A stretch of DNA of 64,000 nt from Blattamonas nauphoetae (lineage: Eukaryota; Preaxostyla; Oxymonadida). The notes below the pieces were generated by a model. The model was not told the DNA's origin, did no database searches, and saw only the letters and a program-made list of their open reading frames with translations. Each line of letters begins with the position of its first letter. Position 1 is the stretch's first letter. Below are positions 19,315 through 32,300 of the stretch, piece by piece. The position numbers were made by a program, and so were the translations under genes. Location: assembly GCA_033064195.1 (NCBI GenBank), contig JARBJD010000230.1:1-64000 (forward strand), in the 5' to 3' direction.

Positions 19315-22300
19315 TCAACTCGATGAAGGAAGAACAAAAGTGCGGTGAAGTGGAGAAGTAAAAATTGCAGGAACAAAGCCAACTGGGCAGTTATTAAAGA
19401 AAGATTTAACATGCGGATATTGCGAGATTGGGATGATGAGTGGAGAATCGTTGACGAGAGGGGAGAGAGGATGGGTTTCGGTGAAGACGTCAGGTTGGAA
19501 CGACAGAGATTGTGTTGTCGAGAGGATCCCAAGATTTGTCCGAGGTTGGGCAGGGACCAATGTATACAGAAGTGAGATGGGAGACGAAGGAAGAAGAGCT
19601 TGAATGTCGTTCTCTTTTAAGGGTTGGCCGTTTGAGGTTGCTGTTGCAAGACTGTGGTGGAGTGGCTGGAGGCTGGTGATGCGAGCATATTTTTGGCAGT
19701 TTGGAGCGATGGAAGAGACAGAAGAGGAAGGAGAAACAAGGTCTTTGCTGGTTTGGGATGGTGGGACATGGAAGGGGCGAGTATGAGCGAGCGATGACGA
19801 GCAGAAAGTCGGAAAGTGGAAAGGCTGAGAGACAGGGATGGTTCGCGGATTTGGCTGTGAGGAAGTTGTGTGAGGAGTGAAGTGAGGAGGATATCCGACG
19901 ATGACAACAAGTTGTGGCAGTGTCACATGTCCGGGAGCGAGAGGGATGAGAGTGAACGAGAATGTGATGGACGATTTCGGTTGGATAGTGCGGATGGTAC
20001 TGATCGGACCAGCAGTCAAGAAAGAAGACGATTCGGAGAGAGCTGCGCAGATGTGGAAGGGAGACGGGGTCGTGTTCGTTAATGTTGTGGTGAGTCTGAA
20101 TGGAGTCTGTTCAGTTAGCTCTGAAAGATGATTGGAGAGTGATGGATCGGCAACCTCGAACGAAAGAGGCGAGAAACTGAACGGTGATTCGTCAAACAGA
20201 GTCTCCGGGAGAGTGAACGTGAACGAGCCAGGAAGGGCTAAAATATCAGAAAGACCTGTCGACGAAAGAGAGAATGGGAGAGCCGTTGAATCCTTCGTGA
20301 AGGTGGTGGTCACTCGCAACAGTTCTGAAAGCGTGATGGGTCTCTTTGCTCGAAACCTGACGAAGAATGACACCCACCCATTTGGTTTCAGTGTTGTATT
20401 CAGTTCGTATTGTTGTTTATTGTCCTCATTCTCCTTCACAACAGAGACATCCAGAACGGTGTCCAATTGTCGAGTGGGATTGGTTGGGAAGCTGAGATGA
20501 GCTGTGTGGAGTTGAATGGCTTCATCACCAGGCGGAGTGAATCCAATCCAGAGGAGTACGTCTTCCTTCGTGAACAACCGGAAGCGTGTCTGATACGATG
20601 AGATAGGAGCGAATGCGATTGGAGCAGACGGGCAAGATGGGAACAGTCGAGGCGATTCGGTTGATTTTTGGATGAATTCAAGAAACTCAGATGGTGTCCA
20701 TTCAGTTTGAGGAAATTGAAGCGGATTGTCTGAAAATGAGAAAGCGACGAGCTTCATTTTTGGGTGAGGCTGATACGGCAGAGGATCAACAAATCCACTC
20801 GGCGTGTAAATCCGAACAGATGGGAAGATTGGATCGATGAAGGCAATCCGAGTGTCGACTGTTTCGATCGATTTTGTGGTCTTCTTTCCACGACTGAAGG
20901 AGGAGTATGAAGCTGAAATTTCTAGATCGCCTGGGACGGGAACATGCGAATGGAGGAAGAGTGAGAAGGTTGCGTTTTGTTTCGGATCGATGTCTCCAAG
21001 TTTGAGAGATTCCGCTGAAACTTGTCGAATTTTGATCGGCCACTCTGAATGAATGGCGGACCAAGCATCGACAAGACCATCACTGACCCAATTCAGTCCA
21101 ATCTGAACATCGAGGACCTTTTCTGATTCGCTGTCATTGGTCACAGTCACCAGAACATGAACAAGTTGGTTTGTGTAAGGAGTTGACAGTGTTGTTCGAA
21201 CCGACAGACAATTTGGAGTTGGGATGATTGAGAGGAAAGGACGTGAATGAGGAGACACAGCGGACATTCGCTGTTTCCATTTAGCGAGGCAGATGTCTGG
21301 ATGGAGAGATGCCGGTGCTTCAGTGTTGGATTGCAGAGATGGAGTCAACGTTGGGAGAGATTCAAAAGAAGCATTCTCTTCCGAGTTGAGCTGGATCCCG
21401 AGTAGCGAGCGGAAGGAGAGAGACAGCGATTTCTGAGTTTCCGAGAGGAGACTGGATGATGTCGTTTCGTTGGTCGTTGGAGATTTGAATGTGAGAATGA
21501 CGTCGACGAGCTGGATATAATTCGAACCTGTGAGTGATGAGACATTGACTGAGAAGAGGAGATCGAGCGGACGATGCGGCTGAAGGAAGAGTGAAGATGT
21601 TTTCTGTAATACTTCTGGAGGAGACGACTCATTTTCTGGTGTGGTGTCAGGAGAGAGTGTGAGTGATGGTGGAGAGACTGACTTGGCTGGTGTGGAGTGG
21701 TCTTCGCCATCACTCTTTGGGAGGCGTGGTGTGTATTTCTGGTTCAGAATCTTCCAGTCTTTCGTCGATTTTTTGGGCTTCTCATTGTTTTGAGAAACAA
21801 GCCTGACGAAACACTTCTCGTTCGTTTCAGACGAGCCTAGTTGGAAATCATGTTCTGTGAAGAGTGTGTTCAGAGAAGATTCGCTGAAGACGAGAAGAAT
21901 GGATTCAAAATGCAATGGGACGATGACGGACGACTCAATCTCAACAAACAGCGGGACATTCTCAGTGGCTGCTTCAACCTCATCCGGGAAATGGGCTGAA
22001 AACTTGAAGAGGGGGTAGTGCACAGGAACGTCAAAACAGAGATTCCTCCATGTGTTGGCTTGGTTGACTGTGTTGTCGGGAGAGAGGATAGAAACGATTT
22101 CTTTCAGGAAGGTATTAATGTTCTGTTCGGAGAAGAGTCCGTTGTCGGCGAGGAGAAGCATCGAAGTTCCGAACATGGTCTTGGCATCGTTGGCTTTCTG
22201 GGCGATGATCTTTCTTTTGATGAGAAGATCGACACACACGAGGTCCCAACGTTGGTCAGAGTCAGGAATCACTTTTGATGTGATTGGGACCATCTCAAAG

Positions 22301-24197
22301 CAGTCGGGTGAAGGGAAGTGGATGGGAGCTGCATCTAAATCTTCGAGGAAGAGATGATGGGTTGAGGTGGCTGAGTTCAGGTTGAGCTGATGAGACGATG
22401 GAAAGTCAGAAAACTCGACATTTCGGACAATAATTGTTTCAGTATCAACGATATGTGCATAGTGTGACAAACCCATATCAATAACACATGAGTCATATTG
22501 TTTCATTTTGTTCTTCTCGAGGGCCACGAGTGAGTGAAGATAGAGACGGATTCGTTGATGGTTCGAATGTAGTGAAGACTGGAAAGCAAGAGCTTGTTGC
22601 AAACGATCAATGATGTTCACTGACCACGGTGAACATTTTTCAACAATGAGTTGGCAGAATACAAGAGCATTTTCCGGTGATTTAAACGGATCGGGAATGG
22701 CGACGTCAATAACATGTGGGTTGATCCGCTGACGACCAACATAATGGGGGGTCAGAAAAGAAGACAGGATTTGCTTTGTGGAATCCTCAGACAATCCCTG
22801 CACAGCCGCACGGAAGGGATCTTTCTTGAGAATTGAATTGATTTCAGTACGAGCTCGGATGAGAGCCAATGCAGAGACAAAGAAAAAATACCAATTCTGT
22901 TCCTCAAATGTTGTTCCAAACATTCCAGATTCGTTCAGGATATCAGCGATGACGAGATGTTGTCGAGAGAGGAATGACTGGTAATGAGAATTATATTTGG
23001 GATCTATGTATCGTTTTGCAACTGTTTTAAGATGAATGGCATGTAATTCCAGGACAGACGTCATGAATGACGTCGATTGAAGTGCGGGTTGGAGAGGAGA
23101 GAAAGGCGGATATGTGAGTCGTGTGAGTGAGAGGATCTTTTGAAATATAGAAAAGAGTGGACCATACCCGAAACTGTATGTTTTCTGACAGTGCAAAATA
23201 TTCAATCGGTTGAGAATTTGTGAGTTGGAGGAGATTGAAGGCTTGAATATAGAGCTTCTTCGCACTCACATAATTGGAGACACACTCCTCGTAAAATGCT
23301 CGTTTCAGGGTATATCTCACACGTAGTTCAGGTGAGGGCAACTTGTCAGCTTGGTTGTATAGGAGACGATATGCTTTCTCAGCAGTGTTGTAGTAGACTT
23401 TTGCCGCAGACGAAATGGAATACAGTAATCTGAAAAATGTACCCATCAAAAAATAGAGTGATACTTGTCTTTTGAAGAATTGGATTCCTTTGGGTACAAA
23501 ACAGCAAAAAATTCTCGATCACAAGCTTTCTTCATTATCGACACGAGTTCGGTTTTCTCAGTGTCATCTGATTCAATCAGAGATAGAAAAAACGATACTA
23601 AGTGGATGAGTTTGGACGAGGACACAGTAGATACGGCAAGATCGATTGGAGATGTGGATTGAATAATTTTCTCTAGAAAAGGAAGTGAAGGTCATTAAAA
23701 AGAATACTTTATTTGATTGATGCTATTTGTGACAGTTTGTTCCAATGTGGAGAGAGCAGACTCTGCCATACTTTCGACACCATCCACAAGAAAGACAAGA
23801 ACTTCGAAGAGAGATGGGAGGATGATATTGAAAAGTAATTGAGTCAATAAAGATAGGGACAACAAAAGATGCAGAATCAATCTTGAGAAGTGAGTATACC
23901 CGATGGAACAATTTTCGTGTGCTTGACAATCCACTGAATTTTCATAATCCCGTGTTCATTTGGATCAAATCCGACCAAAGTCTCTTTCCGTTTTTTTCGT
24001 ATCAACTGAGATTGAATATTCTTTATCACGAACCGTAAATAGATATTTGCATCTGGATTAATGTAAACAGAACCGAAGTATTGTTGAGCGAATTGTTCCA
24101 TCCCAAGGAGGTATATCACAGGTATAGGGATTTGTTGGATCTCTTCGGAGAGTCCTTGACCGGCACGAAGAAAGTTACGATCCTGAATGTGAGACAT
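19315..24197 (-). CDS. TRAPPC11: TRAPPC11 (foie gras/gryzun) trafficking subunit
   Basis: The start is ATG 24197 (MSHIQDRNFLRAG). The N-terminal exon has PVIYLLGMEQ and NEHGIMKIQWIVKHTKIVP, matching the family's 'LTGLD' and 'PKGILKTGWMNKHLNLVP'. Later short exons give the helical foie-gras domain (SPELRVRYTLKRAFYEE, SAKKLYIQAFNLL). A 31-nt intron (23137-23167) leads into one large exon of over 1,250 codons with the ALALIRAR repeat region and the beta-rich gryzun part, ending HRTFVLPSSS at 19315. TRAPPC11 is a scaffold of the TRAPPIII tethering complex in ER-Golgi and autophagic traffic. Several 5' exon borders between 23450 and 23930 remain open. The start lies only 40 bp from the divergent SET gene. 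Confidence 0.88.
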
Positions 24198-24237
24198 GAG
24201 TGAGATAATAGGTCTGGAGAGATCATCCCCATGATCG

Positions 24238-26305
24238 ATGAGCGGATTTGGAGAGATCTTCTTCAAAAACTTGGGGCGTTCTTCAGTATCCCTCAAGCCC
24301 TATCGGATCGGTGAAAATATCTTTGTTGAGAAACCAGCATGCCGTTCTTTTCCTCCAGAAAAGGAATTGATCGAGCTTTGCGATGAACACGAAATCGACC
24401 GAATGTTTGGATGCTTCCTTGTTGGCTATGCTTTCACTCTGGAGAAATATCAAAAATGGATCTATGATGTTATGTATGCCCCTGATCCATCGACTTTGAA
24501 CCGGTATGAGAATTTTGCAGACACCTTAAAATCATTTGCCCCTCACATTAACCAATACACCGCAAAACGGTTCGGCTCACATCCACCACACTGGGATAAG
24601 TTCATTCAGCGTGAACCAAAGCCTTTCACTGAAGACGACCTGATCCGACTGTGGTTGGTTTGGAATACAAACGCTCACAGTTATAACGCCTACTTTGAAC
24701 AGAACCCTCGAAGTGGAGAAGCAAATACAGATAATGAGAAACAAGGACAATATCCCCGAAAATATCCTGATTTCGATTATGAAGAAATTCCATTCGATGA
24801 AGGAGGAGATCTTGGAACTGGCATTTTTGAAGTTGCGTCTCGTGTTCCTCATAGCTGTGCTCCAAACATGTCATATACGGTCACGAAGTTTGGGGTTCCT
24901 TCCCTTCGTTATCGTTGCGTTCGTCCGGTCACTGACAGCGTGCTTCTGTCATTCTCTTACATCGAAACGTACGACCTCATGTTTCGTCCAACCGCTCAAC
25001 GCCGAGCAGATCTTGGCCGACACAAGTATTTCTTTTGTATGTGTCCACGATGCCGCATGGAAGACACACCACGCACACTCCCGTGCCCAAAAGATCACAA
25101 ATGTCCACACTGCCCCCCAAATCAGCGCTCATACTGTGTCAAAGCAGATATCGAAGGTTGGGAACATGTGAAAGCCCACCCAGAAATGTTTCGTTCATCT
25201 GCCGCAGATAGAACAACATTTCATCCAAAACCTTCAAAGTCACTTTTTGATGAGACTGTGGAAGAGGAGGAAATAGAGATTCTTCCTCCAACTGCAACAG
25301 ATGATATCCCACAACCTGTTTCATTTCAATCGTTGTGCCCTGAGCTTGATGGTGTTCCAACTGCACCACTCTACTGGGGAAGTGAATTGGACACTCATTT
25401 TGATCTCTCACCGTGCTTCTCCAAGGATGAAGAAGGAAATGAAGTTGTTAAACCATGGAGATGCCTGCTTTGCTCTGAAAGATTCACTGAAGAACAGATG
25501 AAAGGCAATCTGTACCGCGAACGAACACTCTCCCGCTGGGCACTCAAAGTGCTTGGAAAAGATGACTACCTCTCAGACAAAGATGACAGCGAATCAGCAG
25601 ATCCAAATGGAGATGAAGAAGACGACAGAACAACCGGACAGAAAATCGCCAAATATCGAAAGATGTTTGCTGTTCTGCACGAATGCAACACCTTCCTTGG
25701 ACCGTATCATTGGACCAGTGGCTGGCTGAATGAACGAATGATGGAACATGTCGGCGAAAACATGCACAACAAAGAGTATATCCCCCTTTTCTTGCTCATC
25801 CTCTGTCAGATACATCCTCTCTCTCACAAACGGCCTCACCTCCTCCCCCACTTCACTCCTTCTCCGCCACGGGTACAACCTCATTGCATATGCCAACCAT
25901 GTCACCAACCATGGCCTCACTTACTCCTCCGGCCCGTGTTACTTTCTCGTCAGACTGGCCTTCCTTCTCGAAGCAGTGGAAAGGACACACCGCGAACAGG
26001 ACGAGGCAAACCAGGCCTCGCTTGATCTGGAGTGCGAGAGATGGTCCAGACCTCTCCTCCCTGTCCCTGAAGGAAAGGAAAAGTATTGCTACACTGCATT
26101 CACTCCTCCATCTACCTTCCCGAATGCTCGTGACGAAGCGAAGCGGATCTTCAAGATGTGCCTTGTCCCATTTGTCAGTGAGTGGGGTGAGGACGAAAGC
26201 ATGAGTCGTTATTTGATGAAAACTCTTGAGGGACAAGAAGAAGAAGGCAAAGAAATGCTGAAACTTGCAGATGCTGTACTTGAAGAAGAACAGACCATGA
26301 AATAA
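24238..26305 (+). CDS. SET-domain (SMYD-like) protein methyltransferase
   Basis: A 34-nt intron (25776-25809, GTATAT..CTGTCAG) joins two frames and gives HNKEYILSLTNGL; the exons total 2,034 nt, 677 residues. The N-terminus has KPYRIGENIFVEKP, the first SET strands. Near residue 205 is RVPHSCAPNMSYTV, the SAM- and lysine-site 'NHSC.PN' motif, followed by VLLSFSYIETYDLM and the post-SET zinc ligands KYFFCMCPRCRMED. No MYND finger is seen. Two further Cys-rich patches (CPKDHKCPHCPPNQ and RCLLCSERF) may bind zinc within long insertions. The Asn of NHSC is Pro here, which may lower SAM binding or catalysis. The C-terminal part is helical (YNLIAYANHVTNHG), as in SMYD proteins. The target, histone or not, is unknown. 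Confidence 0.82.
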
Positions 26306-26394
26306 CAAATTCCCGATTATTTTGATCTACTAGTTTCTGTGCATCATTCAGATAACATTTTCACCCCATTCACCAAGAAATTTTGATTTCGTCG

Positions 26395-29300
26395 ATGGAA
26401 TCATTCTGTTTGGTTCGATCCCATAGCAATCTTTCAATGAGTGATGATATCGTGGATTGGATCCAACTCCGAATCAAACTTCTCACACGAAGTAGTTCTG
26501 ATTTGATTCAGAAAGTATTTCAGGATACAACCGTAAAAAAAGCCCTTTCATCATTCATCTCCGATAATGACACGAACTGCCTTTATATCGCTTCATCTAA
26601 AACTGAATTATTTGTCCTCACACATCCTAAGTCTCTTCAAACGATAGACGCACAAAAGTTTCTGACATTTAACAAGACAAAACCGACTGAAATTACGATG
26701 TCAAATATCTCAGATATTGTCGAAATTCACACACTCCCTGCCAACTTTGGAGCTGCATTTTTGAATCAATTGAAAAATCTTTACACACCATATCTACAGT
26801 TTCATCATTCTTCTTTTTTTCATCAAACTTCTCGCACCTCTCTCTTCGACCAGGTCAAATGTGAACGCTGCATCAGACGATCAATCCACATTATCAAATG
26901 TAAATCGTGATGGTCTCAGCAATTTAGCTGCACAATTGATGGAAACACTCTCCTTTGGCCTCAGGCACCCGATCAAACAAGTCAAAGGAAAAAGTGTTGA
27001 GGACGAAAGTGATGTGTCTGGAATTCATACGGTCCAGGAAGAATGTGCATATTGGAATGATATCAGACGCGCTAGTAATGATTCAGTTTGCTTAAGAACT
27101 GATTTTCAACAACTATTGAATTTATCCAGCCATTTTCCTGTTTCACACGATAATTGTCTGTCTTTTTCCTTCTTTTAGCGAGCATCGGAGTTTTCCTCCG
27201 CGTTGGAGTTATTTTCAACAGTATTTTCAAGTATTTCAAACAAATCAACTCTTCACCAATCGTCAACTCTTCACCCATTCAACTCAAATTTTCAGCTTGG
27301 TTCGCATACCATTCGGGATCTATTGTCGTCATTGAACAAACTCTGGACAGCGAACATTTCAGTTCCATATCCTCAGACACGAATGATCAATCTAATTCAA
27401 CTTGCTTCGCTGCAACTGAGAAACGCGATTATCGACTACTTAATCACATCCAATCTTTCTGTTGATACCGATGCTTCACAATCAACTCCTTTTTTTCTTC
27501 AGGAACCGTTTTCATTCTTCAACAATAAGACAACCATTGTCATAGCGACACTTTCCGAATGGATCAATGGAATCGAAGAGTTCACGCAAAAAGAATGGAC
27601 AAAAGTTACCGGCCATCCATGGAAAGGCTCTTTACATCTTTCAACAGAACATGTCCTTCTCGAGCGAATCCAAGTTCTTCAGACACTTCGAATCACTTTA
27701 TACCAGGCACAACTCATTCTCATCGAGACTCCACTTGTTCTCACTCAATACCTTTCGGCATTTGTTGGATTGGATCTCATTTCCGAGTCGCCTGAAACTG
27801 GAAAACAGTGGGATGATTCTCTTCAGAAATTCCACCAAAAAATGCAACCACTCGACTTTCAAATGGCACAAAAACTCAAAATCATTCTTTTATCTCATAA
27901 AAAGGGGAAAATTTGGCAAACTCTCCGAGAGATTAACAAGTACGATCATGTCCTAAGAAGACCGAAGATTTGGACTGAACTCGTCAAAGAAAAGGAGACC
28001 CTGCTTGCCGAACTTAAAAGTGAAGTTGATGAAGTAGTCTCTGCAAGCAAGGATTGTGATTTATCCGCAAAGACTGTCGCCACAGCACTCTCAAAAGGAA
28101 CTGTTGTCGGAACCATCGTCAATTCGGGTGATATTCTCTTCAATCGTATTGTCCCCGACTGCATAAGCGCAACCCGAGATGCCTTTGCCTGTCTTAACCG
28201 AATTACAAAGCTTCAGACAGTTCTCAACTCTCTCTTCACTCCGATGTCCATTTTCTCGGACATGGATCAAACAGTCGCTCAGCCTCTTCCTCTCGTGACC
28301 GATCTGCAGAAACTCCTCTCATCACAACACGATGCCCATCAAGCTATGATTGATGGAGGATTTCAATCGTGGGCCAGTTCTGTCTCGACTCAGCTGAAGA
28401 AAACGTCGGTCGGATCGGATTCAACAGTTTTCCTGACTCGTCTTGTTCGCGTTCACGAAAACAGTCCCATCGTCACTGTGGAGTACAATGCATCGATTAT
28501 CCTGTTCCATGCCGAAGTCATCGGATGGACAGGTCTGGGATTCACGATCCCAGCGACGTTCGATGTGGCGATCACATCTGCCAAGCAACAACTCCAATAC
28601 GCCATCCAACTTGCGAGAATTGGTGATTTTGCCAATTCGCTTCAGCAGCAACTTCTCCCAGCCCATCAGCCTCTCGTCGCTGACATCGTCACAAAGCTTA
28701 ACTCGTACATCTCAAACCCGTCCCCAACCAGTGCCAAAGCGGAAATCTGGCCCACAACCAAACAAGCCGACTCGTACATCTCATCAGTCCAGAAGGGAGT
28801 GGATTCGCTGTCAATCCGGTTGTACTATGCTCGCGTGACGCACTCCCAACTTCTCCAACGAATTCAAACACTTGCGTCAATACCTCTCTCAAACTTTGCT
28901 CGGTGGAAGAATGAGATTCGAGAGGTTTTGGCAGTGTTGGATTCGATCACGGAAGCAGGGTTTGAAGCCGATGCAATCCGCGATTTCTGGACAATCCAAA
29001 TCCACAAAGTTGTCAGTGTTCAGTTCGGCTTTCTCCTCTCCTCTTTCACGAACAACCTGTCAGAGATTCGTCTCTCTCTGAACGTGTCTGCTGGCCATCT
29101 TGTATTCTCACCGCCTCTCACTGATGTGCGTAGCAGGTTCTATCGCGATCTCAAGCAAGCCCTTTCATACCCGTCGATCATCGGAAAGGCCCTCGGACAA
29201 CAAAACACATTTGACTTGATCATTGTGGACAAACGCACAGCCATCGCAGATTGTTATCAACGCATCGAGAAGGTCCTCTTCGATATTGATGCTGTCAGGC

Positions 29301-32300
29301 TCAAATATTCGTCCATCATCACTTTTGGGAATTCACAGCTCCAAACTCAACTTGAATCAAGTTGCTCAACGATCGAAGAATGGGAGAATATGTACGAGCA
29401 GGGAAGCGAAGTTCAAAAGCAGTCCCAAACTCTTCAAACAGAAGAACATGTGTTTCCTGCGATCATCTCTCTCTTGCCTCTTCAACAAGCCATTCATTCA
29501 CATTCCAACAATATCCACGATGAAGTCTGTTTTGCCTTGTATCAATCTTTCAAAACGGATGCACTCGCCATCATTGATTTTTGTGGACGATCAGGGCAGA
29601 ATCTCAGAAAGAACGTCCAATCATTCCAAGAACTCAAACAAGCCCGTGATTCAATCGCCCAAATTAGCTCAGAATTCCAAAAGTACAAGGACACATTGAA
29701 GTTAGCACAGAGCAAGAGTGAGCTTCTTCGGATCCAAGACAAAAAGAAGGTTCTGAACATCGAAGACACCCCTCCAGAACTCACTGAAGCCGAAAATAGT
29801 GTCACAGAGATTGAATCTCTCTTAAACGCCCGTGGAAGTGTTCTCAACCAGCGGGAGTCAATATTGAAGGGTGACCTTCAGGTTCGCTCGTCTCAACTGA
29901 ATCAAACAGCTGGACAACTTGCGAAACAGTGGATTACGGACAAGGTTCCGCTGGATCTCACGAAGGAGTCTTCTGTGAAAGAAGCTATTGCCGTGAGCGA
30001 TGCTTTCAGAATGAATATTAGTCAACTGCGACAACAATACGAAGAAACAACCAACGATTGCATCATCGCAGGTGTTGTTCCTCCAACTGGGTTGGAACAG
30101 CTGGATAGCACCATCAAGGAGTCGGAAGAATACGAATCGACACTTGGCATTTGGAAGGAGTATTCTGATGAGCTGAACGAAATGAAAGGCCAACTTTGGA
30201 TTCTATTTCGAGCTAAACTCGCATCATTCGAAGATTTCTTGACGAAATGGAGGGAAAAGATCAACGAATTCCCAGCTGGATACGAAGGAGGTGTTCCTGC
30301 CATCCGCACATTCCTCTTTGCAGAGAGCGAGAAATACAGTGATCTCCCTCCAATCCTTCGTTTGATCAGAGGCGAAGAGTTCACAGAAGAACATTGGACT
30401 TCTCTGTTCACATTAATTGGTGTGAAGAAGACACCAGTCACCGAACTCACCTTTGGGCATCTCATCGATCGTGGAAATGACATCAAACAGAAGGCAGGAC
30501 AGATCCGAGCGCTCCAACGTCGAGCTCAAGGTGAAGTGGACATCAGAAAGGGAATGGACGAGATTAAAGGATGGGGAATGACTACCCAATTCACAGTTGG
30601 CGACCACACATGCACAGCAGGAGGAGAGGAAAGGAAGACTCCTCTCGTTGAGGATTGGGCTGACATCCTGTCTGGTCTTGACGACAAGATGGCTCAATTG
30701 TCAGCTATGAAGGAATCCCAATATTTTACACCGTTTGCTGATACCGCCTCACAATGGGACAAAAGATTCACCACTCTCGGAATCGCCTCTCGACTTCTCT
30801 CTGCCGTTCAGAGACGATGGGTTTATCTCGAACCAATCTTTGTGCGAGGAGCAATCCCAGCACACCAAGCTCGATTCAGAGGCGTCGATGAAAGATTTCG
30901 AACAGTCATGGAACAGATCAAGGAGGATCCGCATCTTCCTACCCTTTTCAACATCAATAACATCGAGCAAACAGCAGACGAAATGAAAAAAGAACTCGAC
31001 AAATGCCAACAGGCGCTCTCGGAGTTCTTGGAAGAGAAGAGAGATCGCTTCCCTCGCTTCTACTTCATCGGCGACGATGATCTTCTCGAGATTTTGGGTC
31101 AAGCTCAAAATCCATCCGTTATCCAAGCTCATCTCAAGAAACTTTTCCAGGGAATTCACAGAGTCGTTTTCTCTGAAGGAGCCACTCAACAAATCGTCAG
31201 TATGTGTTCGTCTGCTGGAGAAGTCGTTGATCTCGTCACACCTGTGGACGTCATCGATTCAGTCGAGGAATGGCTGAACGTTTTAGCAGAAGAGATGAGA
31301 ACGACCCTCTCCATTCTCCTTCAAAAGGCCCTTCCACTCGCTGGAAAAGATGGGAATGTGATAGACACACCAGAACATTGTCTGGAATACGTCAAGGCCT
31401 ACCCATCCCAGATTTTGAATCTCGCTGAAACCATCTCATTCACTTCTGAATGTGAAGATGCAATCACATCGGGAAATGTGAAATCTGCTCTTAAGTACAA
31501 TAAGGAACGTCTTGCTGCCTTCTCAGGACTTGCCTCCCAACTGACTGCAGCTGGTCACCTCACAGAAGAGCAAGCGAAGCAAAAGGATAAAAACAGAAGT
31601 CCTTTCAAACTCACCCAATCAGAACACACTCTTCTCGATCTCAAGATCAAATCCCTCATATTCGACATCATCCACAACATCGATGTTTGTGAGCAACTCA
31701 TTCAGGCCAAGACGAAGGTTCTGTCGGACTGGACATGGTTCAAGCAGATGCGGTACTACGTGAAGGACAAAATCAGCATCAAGAACAGTCCGAATGTCGT
31801 TCTTGATGGTCTTCCTCTTCGTGTTGCTGTTTGTATGGCAGACTCTTCTTTCGAACAGACATTTGAGTACCAAGGCAATGCTCCTCGTCTCGTCCATACT
31901 CCCCTCACAGACAAATGCTACCTCGTTCTCACTCAAGCCATGCGTCTCGGCTATGGAGGCCATCCTTACGGTCCTGCCGGAACTGGGAAGACTGAGTCAG
32001 TGAAGGCTCTTGGAATGGTCTTTGGGCGACAAGTTCTCGTCTTCAACTGTGATGAAGGTATCGATGCGAAGGGAATGGGGCGAATCTTCAGAGGAATTGT
32101 GAAATGTGGGGCTTGGGGTTGCTTTGATGAATTCAACCGTCTTGAACCAAACGTCCTCTCCGCCATTTCCGAACAGATTCAGGCCATTCAGAAAGCCCTC
32201 AAAGATCGTGTTGAAGAAATCGAACTTCTTGGTTCCACAGTGAAGGTTGACACGAATTCGGGAATCTTCGTCACAATGAACCCCGCCGGAAAGGGTTATG

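Noticed and set aside
24577-24874. Minus-strand frames of 80-90 codons opposite the SET gene
   Set aside because: They have no motif, start or splice support, and overlap a conserved domain on the other strand.
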